Shown: positions 1 through 10,184, counted from the first letter of the stretch. The stretch: 42,134 bases of DNA from Treponema sp. (GCA_009786455.1 WQTD01000003.1:60119-102252); one strand, 5' to 3'. Made by a program: numbers and translations. The notes: generated from the sequence alone by a model not told the origin.

Positions 1-86
1 CCCGCCAACGCCCAGGACGATAACCCGCCGCCATGCAATAATATTATTACCGGTAATTCATTTTTTCCGTTCTCGATAAATAACAT
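1..86 (-). CDS. alpha/beta hydrolase, N-terminal fragment cut by window edge
   Basis: Only the first 28 codons are inside the window. Reading leftward from ATG at 86, the peptide starts MLFIENGKNELPV and continues into a hydrophobic beta strand followed by LLHGGGLSSWAL. A hydrophobic strand followed by HGGG or HGxG near the N terminus is the oxyanion-hole signature of alpha/beta hydrolases. An AAAGG ribosome-binding site lies about six bases before the ATG, which supports the start. The gene is divergent from the DUF72 gene at 223. The catalytic Ser and His would lie outside the window, so substrate and exact family cannot be given. Confidence 0.6.
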   Translation of the reverse strand, partial: MLFIENGKNELPVIILLHGGGLSSWALA

Positions 87-187
87 AGGGAACCTTTAAA
101 AACTATAACAAAAAATTAGAAAACGGACAGCTCTACGGTAATTTAGCTTTAAAACCATATTTTATCCTATAACCTGAAAATCCGGTA

Positions 188-216
188 TTGACAAACCCTA
201 TACAATTGTGTAGTAT
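188..216 (+). promoter_or_regulatory. sigma70 promoter of the DUF72-imuB-dnaE cassette, giving a leaderless transcript
   Basis: A perfect -35 TTGACA (188-193) is followed by a 17-base spacer and a -10 TAGTAT (211-216). The expected start of transcription falls on or next to the A of the ATG at 223, and no Shine-Dalgarno sequence precedes that ATG, so the mRNA should be leaderless. Confidence 0.65.
198..213. promoter_or_regulatory. 16-bp dyad, candidate operator between -35 and -10
   Basis: CTATACAATTGTGTAG is a near-perfect palindrome (7 of 8 positions match between the arms). It occupies the spacer of the cassette promoter and runs into its -10. A repressor bound here would block RNA polymerase. 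As the operon encodes mutagenesis-type polymerases, a damage-responsive repressor such as LexA is a reasonable guess, but the sequence is not one of the LexA boxes I know. Confidence 0.4.
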
Positions 217-222
217 TATAGT

Positions 223-1005
223 ATGGCGGATATTTTAGTAGGAACCTGCGGCTACTCATACAAAGAATGGATTGGGCCTGTCTACCCTGAAGGCGCGAAA
301 AAGGATCAGTTTCTCGCCCTTTATGCCGGAATGTTCGGGACGGTTGAGCTTGACTATACGTATTATTCCATGCCCAAGTCGCCGAATATCCGGCGCATGA
401 CCGAAGAAGCGCCGTCCCTTACCTTCGCCGTAAAAGCGCATCAAAGCCTTACCCACAGGATAGACCCTTTTAAATGGCAGGATGAAGCGAAAACCTACAT
501 TCAGGCGGTTGAACCTCTGCGGGAAGCGGGGTGTCTGGAGGCGGTGCTGTTTCAGTTTCCCTTCTCTTTTCATTACGAGGCTGACAACCGCCGTTATCTG
601 GACAGGCTTCTCTCTGAATTTTCGGGTATAAACTCGGCTGTGGAATTCAGAAATAATGAATGGGGCAATAACCGCGTCTTTGACGAATTCAGAAAACGCA
701 ATACCGCCTATGTCTCTACCGATATGCCGGATTTGAAGGGTCTGCCGCCGGTTCTGGATGTCTGCACTTCGGCGTTCTCTTATTTCCGCCTGCACGGCAG
801 AAACACCGGCGCATGGTGGGGATCAGACGCCGCGGCGCGTTATGACTATCTGTACAACGGCGAAGAACTGGAAGCGGCAGTGCAGCGGATAAAACAAATT
901 GTAATAAAGGCAGACCGGCTGATCGTCTACTTTAATAATCACCGCAGGGGTCAGGCTGTCAAAAACGCTGAAACGCTGAAAAAATTGCTGATGAATAACG
1001 AGTGA
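223..1005 (+). CDS. DUF72 (YecE-like) TIM-barrel family protein
   Basis: The 260-residue product matches the DUF72 family. It opens with ILVGTCGYSYKEWIGPVYP and contains the family blocks around LDYTYYSMP, FAVKAHQSLTH, LFQFPFSF, AVEFRN, YFRLHGRN and VYFNNHRRGQAVKNA. The family adopts a TIM-barrel fold and its biochemical role is not established. It is the first gene of a three-gene plus-strand cassette, 10 bases before an ImuB-like gene, so it may share a DNA-damage or mutagenesis context. The start at 223 is the first in-frame ATG and coincides with the predicted transcription start. Confidence 0.85.
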   Translation: MADILVGTCGYSYKEWIGPVYPEGAKKDQFLALYAGMFGTVELDYTYYSMPKSPNIRRMTEEAPSLTFAVKAHQSLTHRIDPFKWQDEAKTYIQAVEPLREAGCLEAVLFQFPFSFHYEADNRRYLDRLLSEFSGINSAVEFRNNEWGNNRVFDEFRKRNTAYVSTDMPDLKGLPPVLDVCTSAFSYFRLHGRNTGAWWGSDAAARYDYLYNGEELEAAVQRIKQIVIKADRLIVYFNNHRRGQAVKNAETLKKLLMNNE

Positions 1006-1015
1006 GTTTTTTCAA

Positions 1016-2260
1016 ATGGAACGAAATGTAAGCCATCTTAATGTCACCGGTTTCAAAGCCATTGTGGCGGCGTTAGAAGACAGCTCTCTCCTCAGACACC
1101 CTTTTATAATCGCAGGAGGTACGGGAGGCCGCACTGTCGCCTGGGATGTTTCTCCTGCGGCGCTGAAGGAAGGGATTACACGCGGTATGCCTCTTGCGGC
1201 GGCGCAGCGGCTTGTAAGAAATTTGACGGTTGTACAGCCTGACGCAGCCGCATACGCAAGGGCAAACGCAAGGCTTGAAAAAATTATCAGCCGTTATGCG
1301 CCATTGTGGCAGAATGACGGCGCGGGAAATATCTACCTTGATATTACGGGAACCCGGCGGATCTTCGGTCATCCTGCCGACTGCGTCAGCCGTATTCGGA
1401 ACGAGATTTCAGACGAAATCAGGTCAGATAAAATCAGGATAGAAGCCGCCGCGGCAATAGCAGCCAACAAACTTGTTTCCAAGGTAGCAAGCAGGGCAAT
1501 CCGTCCGCTTGGGCTTATAACTGTCCGCGCGGGAGAAGAAGCCTCTTTTTTGAATCATCAGGACATTGCCCTGCTGCCAGGACTCGGTCCCTCTATAATG
1601 AAAACCATTCGCGTAACGGGCTTGCGGGAAGCGGGCGAACTTGCCGCTTTGAGCGACAGCGAAGCTTTTGCCCTTTTCGGAAAGAAGGGCATTCTGCTGA
1701 GGGACAGCGCCCTTGGCATTGACGACTCTCCTGTCGCCGCCTTTAAGAGCCGCGTTATCCAAAGCACGGCGGATTTTCCCGAAGACGTAATTGAAGAAGA
1801 TATCATCCGCGGTTCGATCGCCTCAATTTCCGAACACGCAGGACTTGAAATGAGACGCGATAAAACGGGGACGACTGAGATAAAAATTGAAGTTTTATAC
1901 GGGGACGGAATGTCTGCCGAAGGAAAGGAAAAAACAAAACACCCCCTCGTTCTTGACCGCGATATTACAGCAGCGGCGCAAAGAGTCTACAACAAGGCGG
2001 TAACGCGGCGGATCAGGGTGCGCTCAATCTCCCTGTCCCTTGAAGCTCTTGTCCCTTTGATCCACGAGCCCGATCTTTTTGAAGTGGAAACCGAGACAAA
2101 AAGCCGCAAATTACAGGAAGCGGTTGACAGAATTCAGGAACGCTACGGAGCGGGGAAAGTAACAAGGGGGATTAATCCAAAAATATTTCACAAAGAGATG
2201 CGGAAAAACAGGGGCGCGATCTCCAAACCATGCGCATCGCCATTCGCTCAGCGGGATTGA
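1016..2260 (+). CDS. ImuB-like, catalytically inactive Y-family DNA polymerase homologue
   Basis: The 414-residue protein has the layout of a DinB/UmuC Y-family polymerase: N-terminal palm/fingers, a helix-hairpin-helix thumb (LLPGLGPSIMKTIRVTGLREAGELAAL), and a little-finger region ending in the kL-eavDrI-eRyG block. The metal-binding acids are missing. The usual N-terminal DxD is Asn9-Val-Thr11, and the usual SIDEAYLD box reads GAGNIYLD, with Gly104-Asn105 in place of Asp-Glu. This loss is the hallmark of ImuB, which lacks polymerase activity and bridges the beta clamp and DnaE2/ImuC. A possible clamp-binding motif, EPDLF, lies near residues 351-355. The gene sits 10 bases after DUF72 and 3 bases before dnaE2, in one operon. 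No imuA homologue is present here. Confidence 0.75.
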   Translation: MERNVSHLNVTGFKAIVAALEDSSLLRHPFIIAGGTGGRTVAWDVSPAALKEGITRGMPLAAAQRLVRNLTVVQPDAAAYARANARLEKIISRYAPLWQNDGAGNIYLDITGTRRIFGHPADCVSRIRNEISDEIRSDKIRIEAAAAIAANKLVSKVASRAIRPLGLITVRAGEEASFLNHQDIALLPGLGPSIMKTIRVTGLREAGELAALSDSEAFALFGKKGILLRDSALGIDDSPVAAFKSRVIQSTADFPEDVIEEDIIRGSIASISEHAGLEMRRDKTGTTEIKIEVLYGDGMSAEGKEKTKHPLVLDRDITAAAQRVYNKAVTRRIRVRSISLSLEALVPLIHEPDLFEVETETKSRKLQEAVDRIQERYGAGKVTRGINPKIFHKEMRKNRGAISKPCASPFAQRD

Positions 2261-2263
2261 TCA

Positions 2264-5200
2264 ATGAATATCAGGCTTGGGCTTATTTCAGCCTATTCCT
2301 TTCTCTACGGCGTTCATAAACCTCAGGCGCTTCTTGATAAAGCCTTATCATTGGGCGTTAAGACAGTTTCTATCTGCGATTTAAACAACCTTTACGGACT
2401 GCACAGTTTTATTGAAGAAGCAAAGGAAAGAAATATACGTCCTGTGATAGGGGCTGCATTAACTGTAAACCAAATATCTTGTTCAAATCCCCAGTTACGC
2501 ATTCCCCGTTATATTTTCTGCTTTGCCGAAAACCGCGCCGGTTTCAGCAGGTTATGCGAAATACTTTCAATACGAAACAGGGATTCCAAAATGTTTGATC
2601 CTTTTCTTCATTTACGCGAAAATTCCTGCGGACTTGTACTCGCTTCCTCAGATGCTGACATACTGCGAAACCTTGCGGGAAATGTCAAACGCCTTTACGC
2701 CTCGGTAACTCCCGATGATTTGGGCGGCGTTGCCGCCTGCAGGCAGTTAAACCTTCCTTCCGCTTTTCTCGATACTTCCCTTTTTCTCGGCGGTTCCGAC
2801 TACCCTGTACACAAGGTGTTACGTGCAATCGGTCTCAACAAAACAGTCGGTTCCCTTGCCTCCTGCGACACAGCGGCGCAGAACAGGGGAATTTTAAAAA
2901 CATCCGCGCAGCTTGAAGGTTTTTTAGGCTCCTGGCCCGCGGCGGCGAAAGGAACCGCGGAAATAGCCGAAATTTGCAGTTTCAATAAAATTTTTGACAG
3001 CTTTATCTTTCCCTCCTACGGCGAAAATCCTTCCGCCGAATTAAGGCGGAGGGTATACAGCGGAGCGGCTGTCCGTTACGGAGAGCTCGGCGACATGGAA
3101 ACAGACCGGATCGAATATGAACTTGACGTTATTGAAAAAACGGGATTTGCTCCCTATTTTCTGCGGATAGACGACATCGTAAAAATGGCGCGTGACGGAC
3201 GCACCTGCGGACGCGGATCGGGCGCCGCCTCAATCGTTTCCTATTCGCTTGGCATAACAAATGTCGATCCGATTGCGCATAACCTTTATTTTGAGAGATT
3301 TTTAAGCCCTGCCCGCCCCGATCCTCCCGATATAGACATTGATTTCGCATGGGATGAACGCGACGAACTGATACAAAAAGTTATCAAAACCTTCGGGGAA
3401 GACAACTGCGCGCGTGTGGCAAACCACAATTTTTTCCGTCCGCGTTCCGCATTGCGCGAAACCGCCAAGGCTTACGGTTTTTCCGATGCGGCAATCACTC
3501 AGCTTGAACGGAAGATTTTTAACCTGCGTGAAAAGGAAGAGAATATTGATCCGTTATGGACGGAGATTTATGGAATAGCTCAGAGAATAGAAGGGCTTCC
3601 CCGTGGCTTGAGCATGCACTGCGGAGGGATTGTAATAACTCCGAAAAACATTAACTGTTATGCGCCAATTGAAAAATCTCTTGAAGGCTATCCGCTTCTT
3701 GCATGGGAAAAGGAAGGAGCGGAAGCAGCCGGTTTTGTCAAAATCGATCTATTGGGAAACAGAAGCCTCGCGGTAATAAGGGATGCCGCAGGTAATCTTG
3801 AAGAATTGGGAATTGACAAAGGAGAGCTTAACAGCCGTTTGAACAGGGCTGTTCATGACAAAGCCACAATTGAAGCTTTGTCAAAAGGAGACAGCATTGG
3901 GGTTTTTTATATCGAAAGCCCCGCCATGCGGCAGCTGCAGAAAAAAACGGGCGCAGGCGATTTTGATCATATTGTCATTCATTCCAGCATTATCCGTCCT
4001 GCCGCGAATAAATTCATCAATGAATATGTAAAGCGTTTAAGAACCGGCAAATGGGATCCCCTGCATCCGCGCCTTAAAAAAATCCTTGATGAAAGTTACG
4101 GCATTTTATGCTATCAGGAGGATGTAAGCAAAACGGCAATCGCGCTTGCAAATTTCAGCGATGTTGATGCGGACAATCTGCGCAAGATTATCGCCAAAAA
4201 AGCGGGAGCCGCGAAACTTGCAGTTTATAAAAAGCAATTTTTTGAAGGCTGCCGCGAAAACAAAGTAGAAGAAAAAACAATCAATGAAATTTGGGCCATG
4301 ATGCTTTCCTTTGACGGGTATTCTTTCTGCAAACCGCACAGCGCAAGTTACGCGATGGTTTCGTTTCAGTCCGCTTATCTGCGCGTACATTATCCTGCTG
4401 AATTTATCGCCGCGGTTTTAAGCAATCAGGGCGGTTTCTACAGACCGCACGCTTATATCTCAGAAGCGCGGCGCATGCGTCTTTTTGTTACAGGTCCTGA
4501 TGTCAATGATTCAAGATGGCGTTATTACGGAATAACCAATACGGAATGCGGAATTAAGAATGAAAAAATTGAAAAATCCGGAATAGAGAAAAAAAATAGT
4601 AAAATAAATGAAATATACAAAGGAACAGTAGTTATCGGGTTTATGGCGGTAAAAGGACTGTCCGCTTCAGCGGCTGCGGCAATTATCAAAGAGCGGGAAA
4701 GAGGCGGGAATTTTCTGTCGCTTGAGAATTTCTCGCGGCGAATAAAACTTGACCGCGATGATATTGTTGCGCTCTGCCCTGCAGGGGTTTTTGACAGCGT
4801 TGCAGGCGGCATCCCGCGTCCGGTTCAAGCCCGCTTCCTGTTAGGTGCAAGAGAGGCAAAGAACGGCGATTCGGCTGACGGCGAACTGTTTTCGGATGTC
4901 AGCCGTAATTCCAAAAATATTATTTCTCCGTTAAAAAATATTCCGCATATGTCATCCCGCAACAGCCATTCTGTTTTACAGGAAGAATACGACTCGCTTG
5001 GTTTCCTGCGCAGCGCTCATCCGCTGATTCTCTGGAAAGAAGCCGTAATATCCGTAAAAAACCGCGTTAAGGCATCGCATATCGCTGAGTATGAGGGGCG
5101 TAATGTAAAAATGATCGGCTGGCCTGTGACGCAAAAGGACGTGTGGACAAAGGACGGGCTTACAATGTGCTTTTTAAGCCTTGAAGATGAAACTGCCATT

Positions 5201-5395
5201 TATGAGACTGTAGTATTCCCTGAAGTTTACGATCGTTACTCAAAACTTCTTTTTGATCAAAAACCGCTTCTTGTTTTCGGCCACGTAACAAATGACCTTG
5301 GCGCGATTTCCGTAGAAATACACCGGCTTGAAGTTCTCTGCGATCAAAGGGAAACGGCGGAAATCAGCGTTCCTACATACGGCCGTTCTCTTTAA
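2264..5395 (+). CDS. dnaE2: error-prone DNA polymerase III alpha subunit, DnaE2/ImuC-like
   Basis: The 1043-residue protein is a C-family polymerase of DnaE2 size; replicative DnaE is usually about 1150. The N-terminal PHP domain is degenerate: the usual HLHSEYS box reads GLISAYS and TDHGNLYG reads CDLNNLYG, so metal-dependent PHP activity is unlikely. The palm carries CGRGSGAASIVSYSLG and PPDIDIDF with the catalytic Asp358/Asp360 pair, plus the third acid in KIDLLGNRSL, so the polymerase should be active. A helix-hairpin-helix region and a C-terminal OB fold follow. It partners the ImuB-like protein encoded 3 bases upstream, which suggests a translesion-synthesis cassette. Its last 23 bases overlap the 3' end of the convergent epimerase gene. 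Confidence 0.85.
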   Translation: MNIRLGLISAYSFLYGVHKPQALLDKALSLGVKTVSICDLNNLYGLHSFIEEAKERNIRPVIGAALTVNQISCSNPQLRIPRYIFCFAENRAGFSRLCEILSIRNRDSKMFDPFLHLRENSCGLVLASSDADILRNLAGNVKRLYASVTPDDLGGVAACRQLNLPSAFLDTSLFLGGSDYPVHKVLRAIGLNKTVGSLASCDTAAQNRGILKTSAQLEGFLGSWPAAAKGTAEIAEICSFNKIFDSFIFPSYGENPSAELRRRVYSGAAVRYGELGDMETDRIEYELDVIEKTGFAPYFLRIDDIVKMARDGRTCGRGSGAASIVSYSLGITNVDPIAHNLYFERFLSPARPDPPDIDIDFAWDERDELIQKVIKTFGEDNCARVANHNFFRPRSALRETAKAYGFSDAAITQLERKIFNLREKEENIDPLWTEIYGIAQRIEGLPRGLSMHCGGIVITPKNINCYAPIEKSLEGYPLLAWEKEGAEAAGFVKIDLLGNRSLAVIRDAAGNLEELGIDKGELNSRLNRAVHDKATIEALSKGDSIGVFYIESPAMRQLQKKTGAGDFDHIVIHSSIIRPAANKFINEYVKRLRTGKWDPLHPRLKKILDESYGILCYQEDVSKTAIALANFSDVDADNLRKIIAKKAGAAKLAVYKKQFFEGCRENKVEEKTINEIWAMMLSFDGYSFCKPHSASYAMVSFQSAYLRVHYPAEFIAAVLSNQGGFYRPHAYISEARRMRLFVTGPDVNDSRWRYYGITNTECGIKNEKIEKSGIEKKNSKINEIYKGTVVIGFMAVKGLSASAAAAIIKERERGGNFLSLENFSRRIKLDRDDIVALCPAGVFDSVAGGIPRPVQARFLLGAREAKNGDSADGELFSDVSRNSKNIISPLKNIPHMSSRNSHSVLQEEYDSLGFLRSAHPLILWKEAVISVKNRVKASHIAEYEGRNVKMIGWPVTQKDVWTKDGLTMCFLSLEDETAIYETVVFPEVYDRYSKLLFDQKPLLVFGHVTNDLGAISVEIHRLEVLCDQRETAEISVPTYGRSL

Positions 5396-6377
5396 GCCAC
5401 TTAACTGTATCTTCAAGCGTTTGTTTCATCGGTCTTGCTGTATACCCTAATTCATTTACGGCTTTTTCATTATTGAAATTCGCGTTTGTGTTCAGAGTGT
5501 AAATTGAATATGTTGTAAAAAGCGGCGGCTGACGGAGGATTTTATAGTACAGCTCTGAAAGCGGAGCGGTTACTTTAACGAACCAGAGAGGCAGCATATT
5601 CCTTATTTTTCTTTTACCGGTAATTTCATGCAATAAATTTAAAAGCTCATATATTTTAAAATAATGCCCGGAAAGAATATAACATTCGCCGCTTTTTCCC
5701 TTGCCGCAGCAGGAAATAATGCCGTCCGCCACATCCCTCACGTCAACAAAATCATAACCGCCGTTAATGCCGCTTGCCAGTCCGCCTTTACAATAATCAA
5801 TTACAAGCTGCGTAATATGCCCTCTCCCAAAATCACCGGGACCTGTAATTCCTGACGGATGCACAACACATGCGTAAAATCCGCGTCTGGAGTAATCAAG
5901 AACGCATTGCGTGGCTTCCGCTTTTGTTTTTGCGTACAAACCGACAACATAATCAGGAGAAAATTTATCTACTTCGATAATCTTTTCGCCTTTAAGCTGC
6001 TCGGGAATTGCATGAACTGAACTTACATGTATCAATTTTTTTACTTTATATTTTTCACATAACGAAATAATGTTTTTGGTACCGGTTACATTTACGTCGT
6101 AAACATTCTGATTAAAACTCGAAGAAATTGATACAACTCCGGCGCAATGAATGACAATTAACGGGTTTATCCCGCCGCTTTCAAAAATACCGGCAAGGCT
6201 TTCAGCATCGCGAACATCGCCGTAAAATATTTTTACATTTTTAGGCGGATGTTTTTCACCCGGCAGGCAGAGAGCGTATACTGTTTTTCCCTGTTCAATC
6301 AGTTTCTCTGCGACAGCGCTGCCTAAATGACCGGCTGCGCCTGTAACAATATATACAGACTGAGATTTTTTTTCCAT
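5373..6377 (-). CDS. NAD(P)-dependent epimerase/dehydratase (extended SDR)
   Basis: The 334-residue protein has an N-terminal Rossmann nucleotide-binding motif TGAAGHLG, an acidic strand end YGDVRD, the conserved HCAGVVSISS segment, and the catalytic YAKTK (Tyr-x-x-x-Lys) motif. These place it in the extended short-chain dehydrogenases, close to the dihydroflavonol-reductase/3-beta-HSD subgroup. The substrate cannot be deduced. A GGGAG ribosome-binding site precedes the ATG at 6377. It lies 109 bases downstream of the double-receiver gene on the same strand, so co-transcription with the signalling genes is possible. Its stop is inside the 3' end of dnaE2. Confidence 0.8.
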   Translation of the reverse strand: MEKKSQSVYIVTGAAGHLGSAVAEKLIEQGKTVYALCLPGEKHPPKNVKIFYGDVRDAESLAGIFESGGINPLIVIHCAGVVSISSSFNQNVYDVNVTGTKNIISLCEKYKVKKLIHVSSVHAIPEQLKGEKIIEVDKFSPDYVVGLYAKTKAEATQCVLDYSRRGFYACVVHPSGITGPGDFGRGHITQLVIDYCKGGLASGINGGYDFVDVRDVADGIISCCGKGKSGECYILSGHYFKIYELLNLLHEITGKRKIRNMLPLWFVKVTAPLSELYYKILRQPPLFTTYSIYTLNTNANFNNEKAVNELGYTARPMKQTLEDTVKWLKENGRM

Positions 6378-6486
6378 TATGATCTCCCGATATTAAACAA
6401 CAGCGGAATTGATTTGAAACACTATATTTTACATTATCTTAAAAAAATGGTTATACGAAATGTCCGGTTCCTTAATAATTTCCAAA

Positions 6487-7338
6487 TTAACTTAACAGAA
6501 ACGCATTTTCTTCATTTTCTCTTTGCTGTTTCATTAATCTTATATGCCTGTCAACTTTGTAATTCAATTCTCTTGGATCAAAAGGTTTTACGATAAAATC
6601 AGAAGCTCCCAGCGCTATCGCGTCATTCACATTCCTGAATGTTCCTTCGGTTGTCACCATGATAATCGGTATGTCTTTATATCCTGACAAATCCCTTATT
6701 TGGGGAATAAGATCAAATCCACTCATACCGGGCATTAAATAATCCAGTAAAATCAAATCAGGTTTATTATTCATTAAAAAGTCAATAACAACTTCAGCTT
6801 TTGAAAGCAGAAATACGTTATAATTGTCGTGTAACGCATGATGAATTGTTCTTAACATGCTGGACATATCATCGACGACAAGAATATTTGGATTAAAAAT
6901 GCTTTTTTCTTCATTTTTGCCGCTGCCTTTTTTGGGGTTAAACTGATTTTGGATGCTTTCTATCAGTTTGTCGGCGTTGAACGGCTTAATTACATAATCT
7001 ACAGCGCCGAGACTCAGCCCTTTCTTTACATTTTCCTTGCTACTATCACTCGTAAAAAATATCACTGGTATTTCACAATAACGCTCGTTGGCCTTCAGGC
7101 TTTTTATCGTTTCATAACCGTCTATATCAGGCATATTAACATCAAGTAAAATTAAATCCGGCGTAACATTTTCCATAATTTTATACATTTTTTCTGCGGA
7201 TTCCGCCAGGTAAACCTCGTAATGCGAGCCAAGCCCCTTTTTCAGCGATATTAAACTGTAATTCATATCATCAACATAAATAATTTTCTTTCGTTCGCTG
7301 GAAAGCCGTGTTGCTGACATGAATTCTGATTTTACCAT
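6487..7338 (-). CDS. response regulator with two tandem receiver domains and no output domain
   Basis: The 283-residue protein contains two complete CheY-like receivers. The first spans about residues 18-135, with the acidic pair in IIYVDD, phospho-acceptor Asp66 in LILLDVNMP and Lys in VIKPF. The second spans about residues 150-270, with VVDD, Asp199 in LILLDYLMPGMSG and VKPFDP. A short charged linker joins them and the tail ends in a coil. No DNA-binding or enzymatic domain is present, so it probably works as a phosphorelay intermediate or phosphate sink. It starts 4 bases after the hybrid kinase gene with a GGAGG site inside the kinase's 3' end, so the two are translationally coupled and probably partners. 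Confidence 0.85.
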   Translation of the reverse strand: MVKSEFMSATRLSSERKKIIYVDDMNYSLISLKKGLGSHYEVYLAESAEKMYKIMENVTPDLILLDVNMPDIDGYETIKSLKANERYCEIPVIFFTSDSSKENVKKGLSLGAVDYVIKPFNADKLIESIQNQFNPKKGSGKNEEKSIFNPNILVVDDMSSMLRTIHHALHDNYNVFLLSKAEVVIDFLMNNKPDLILLDYLMPGMSGFDLIPQIRDLSGYKDIPIIMVTTEGTFRNVNDAIALGASDFIVKPFDPRELNYKVDRHIRLMKQQRENEENAFLLS

Positions 7339-7342
7339 ATGC

Positions 7343-10171
7343 TTATTCCTCCGTCTCCAACAGACCCTTTATTCTTTCGGCAGCTTCGTCAAAATTCACT
7401 ATATCAATATTTTCACGCAGCCAGTTTACAAGACCGTCGTCCGCCGTATACTGATATTTTTCTATTTCATCCATTGCTGCGTCCGCGTCATCCATACCAT
7501 AACTTTTGCACGCAGCCAGAAGTTTTCTCAGCATTCCATCATCCGGCTTGTCTTTTTTCGGTTTCTGATTCAGCGCGTCAAGGGAGGCAAGCATTTTCTC
7601 GATATTTGAAACAAATTCCGTTATCTTTTCGATGAAAGGCGGATTATTTTCCCTAATAAATTCAATATTGCCGGAAGCAGCCGCGGCCTCAAGCTGCTTT
7701 GCAGCTTCGCCCATTTTAGCGGCGCAAATATCAAAACTTGTTCCTTTAATCCCATGAACATTTATTTTATAATTGACAAGATTCTCCTCGCTGACATTAT
7801 TTATTATGTCAAATACAGAGTGAATGCTGGACGTATAGGCGCGCAGCACCCTGATATAAAAATTCACGTCATCGCTGAACTTATTAAGTCCTTTTGCAAT
7901 ATCCAAACCTTCGATTCTTTCATTTAACAAACGCGATTTCACCGGATCTGTTTCAGAAGACGTTTCCGGTTTTAATGCAGCGTTGCTTTGCAGACGGGCG
8001 TTTTTAATTACTTCTTCAGGCTGTTTATCGCGTACAAACTTGTTTAAAATTGTGTTTAACTGACGAATGTCTATCGGTTTTGAAATAAAATCGTCAAATC
8101 CGTTCTTCAGAAAGATTTCCGCCTGTCCCGCCACCGCGTTAGCTGTAAGCGCGACAATGGGTTCTTTATAGCCAAAATCCCTGATGCGTTTGGTAGTCTC
8201 AATGCCGTCCATCTCCGGCATCATGTGATCCATAAAAATTATATCGTACCTTCCGCCGTTCCTGATGTCACTAATCGCTTCAAATCCGCTTTTCACTGAA
8301 GCTACTTTTAACTGATATGGCGCAAGAAGCCCTTTCGCTACATAGGCATTCGCTTCCACATCATCAACAACCAGAATGCTTCCGTAAGGCATCGGTTCGC
8401 GTGAAATCTGAACCCTCTTCATGATTGCCCTTGACTGCGTGCGGAACTGGCGCAGGTTTTCCGCCACTTCGCTGCCAAGCTCTTTCCCGCCGCATTTTCC
8501 CTGCGGCAGACGGACTTTGAAAGATGAACCCAGACCAGGTTTACTCTCTATCTTAATTTCTCCGTTCATTAGATTGATAAGTTTACGCGCAATACTCATT
8601 CCAAGACCTGTGCCTTCCGTACTCCTGTTGGCGCCTTCGTTGAAACGCGAATATTCATCGAAAAGTCTTTCTATCTGTTCTTCAGTCATTCCCTGCCCAG
8701 AGTCTGCTACATTGATAACAAGAATCGTTTCTTCATCGTTTTTTCCTTCCTCTGAATCAATTAAAAGCTTGACAACTCCTTCTGTGGTGTATTTAAACGC
8801 GTTGGAAAGCAAATTGTTTAATATCTGTTTTATGCGCAGTTCGTCGCCTATCATGTACGCGTCCATTTCGGCGTTTATTTGCAAATCAAACTCAATCGGC
8901 TTACTGCCGATCCTCATCATGTTTAATTGAGCGGCGTCGCTGATCATGCTTGCAATCTCGTACTTATTGACAATAAGTTCCAGTTTTTCAGCTTCAATTT
9001 TTGAATGATCCAGTATGTCATTTATGATACCGAGCAGAAGATCGCCCGACGTATATATTTTTTCAAGCGCTTCCCTAACATCCGAATCAAGAGTGTCTTT
9101 CTGAAGCTGGATTTCACTGATGCCTAAAATCGCGTTCATCGGCGTACGGATTTCATGACTCATGGTGCTCAGGAACGTACTTTTCGCCCTGTTGGCGATT
9201 TCCGCTTCTTCCTTTAATACTGCGATTCTTTCAAACGGTTTTTTAACAAAATTTGACGCGATTACTGCGGCAATGATACTAAGTAAAATACTGATAAAAG
9301 CCACGATCAAAAGCCCTACATCCGTATTTTTAACAGGGCTTTCTGTAAGAGGGGCGACAACTCCGAGACTCCAGCCGTCCTCCGACCCTGAAACAGGTTT
9401 GAACGAGCAGACGCGCGGAACGCCGTAAACAGTATAAAAACTCGTCCCTGACTCTCCCCGTGTCATGCGGGTAACTGTTTGAGCCAGCTCCAGAAAATCC
9501 CTGTCGGTATTTGCGGCATCAATATAATTGAAACGTTCATTAACCCAGTTTTTACGCGGATTGGATATTGCGTACCCCTGCGAATCGCTTAAATAAATAT
9601 GACCTGTTTCCCAGATAACAAACGGGGAAAGATGTTCACTGAAATACATCCCCGGAAGCGTAACAACAAGAATTCCATTATACGAAGGCAAGGAAACAGC
9701 CATATAAAACACAGCTCCGCCTCTCACTTCAACAGTTGATGAAACCGCGTTTTTCCGGCTGCCTTTGAAAACCTTCCCTATATATTCGTTGTCAAGTATA
9801 TCAATATCAGCATATCTCCCGCCTGCTGCGGGCATTGTTATTTTTCCTGCATCAGCGGAATCCTGCTGATTTAAAAAAACCGACATCCCTATAAATTCAC
9901 GATATTGGCGGATTTGCTCGATGAGGATTTGCTGCCATTCCGCTTCTTCCGCTTCGCAGAGGATTTCTGCGACCCGCCCGGTTTTTAATCTTAAATTATC
10001 AAGCTCGCTGCTTATAAAATGATCCGCGATATTTGCCATCACTGCCAGATCAGTTTCAATTGAAATATCAATGTTTCTTTCTACAAAACCAATACCTACA
10101 AATACACTGAACAAAATAATGAACAAATTTGTGATAACTATTACGAGTATCGCTCTTATACGAATATTCAT
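7343..10171 (-). CDS. membrane hybrid histidine kinase (Cache-like sensor, HisKA-HATPase, REC, HPt)
   Basis: The 942-residue protein carries a transmembrane helix at about 7-30, a periplasmic sensor of about 250 residues resembling double-Cache domains, and a second helix at about 285-307. HisKA follows with His339 in [15 protein letters not shown]. The HATPase has N, G1 and G2 boxes ([28 protein letters not shown]). A receiver has Asp648 in [15 protein letters not shown]-terminal HPt domain has His806 in VHGIKGTS. The start is set at ATG 10171, because the promoter lies upstream of it and within any longer reading (an in-frame ATG exists at 10258). It forms a multistep phosphorelay, probably with the double receiver encoded 4 bases downstream. 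Confidence 0.85.
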   Translation of the reverse strand: MNIRIRAILVIVITNLFIILFSVFVGIGFVERNIDISIETDLAVMANIADHFISSELDNLRLKTGRVAEILCEAEEAEWQQILIEQIRQYREFIGMSVFLNQQDSADAGKITMPAAGGRYADIDILDNEYIGKVFKGSRKNAVSSTVEVRGGAVFYMAVSLPSYNGILVVTLPGMYFSEHLSPFVIWETGHIYLSDSQGYAISNPRKNWVNERFNYIDAANTDRDFLELAQTVTRMTRGESGTSFYTVYGVPRVCSFKPVSGSEDGWSLGVVAPLTESPVKNTDVGLLIVAFISILLSIIAAVIASNFVKKPFERIAVLKEEAEIANRAKSTFLSTMSHEIRTPMNAILGISEIQLQKDTLDSDVREALEKIYTSGDLLLGIINDILDHSKIEAEKLELIVNKYEIASMISDAAQLNMMRIGSKPIEFDLQINAEMDAYMIGDELRIKQILNNLLSNAFKYTTEGVVKLLIDSEEGKNDEETILVINVADSGQGMTEEQIERLFDEYSRFNEGANRSTEGTGLGMSIARKLINLMNGEIKIESKPGLGSSFKVRLPQGKCGGKELGSEVAENLRQFRTQSRAIMKRVQISREPMPYGSILVVDDVEANAYVAKGLLAPYQLKVASVKSGFEAISDIRNGGRYDIIFMDHMMPEMDGIETTKRIRDFGYKEPIVALTANAVAGQAEIFLKNGFDDFISKPIDIRQLNTILNKFVRDKQPEEVIKNARLQSNAALKPETSSETDPVKSRLLNERIEGLDIAKGLNKFSDDVNFYIRVLRAYTSSIHSVFDIINNVSEENLVNYKINVHGIKGTSFDICAAKMGEAAKQLEAAAASGNIEFIRENNPPFIEKITEFVSNIEKMLASLDALNQKPKKDKPDDGMLRKLLAACKSYGMDDADAAMDEIEKYQYTADDGLVNWLRENIDIVNFDEAAERIKGLLETEE

Positions 10172-10184
10172 TTTATTACTTAAT

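Noticed and set aside
8421-8930. 169-codon plus-strand frame inside the hybrid kinase gene
   Set aside because: It is antisense to the well-supported HisKA/HATPase coding region. Ser/Leu-rich composition is typical of a shadow frame.
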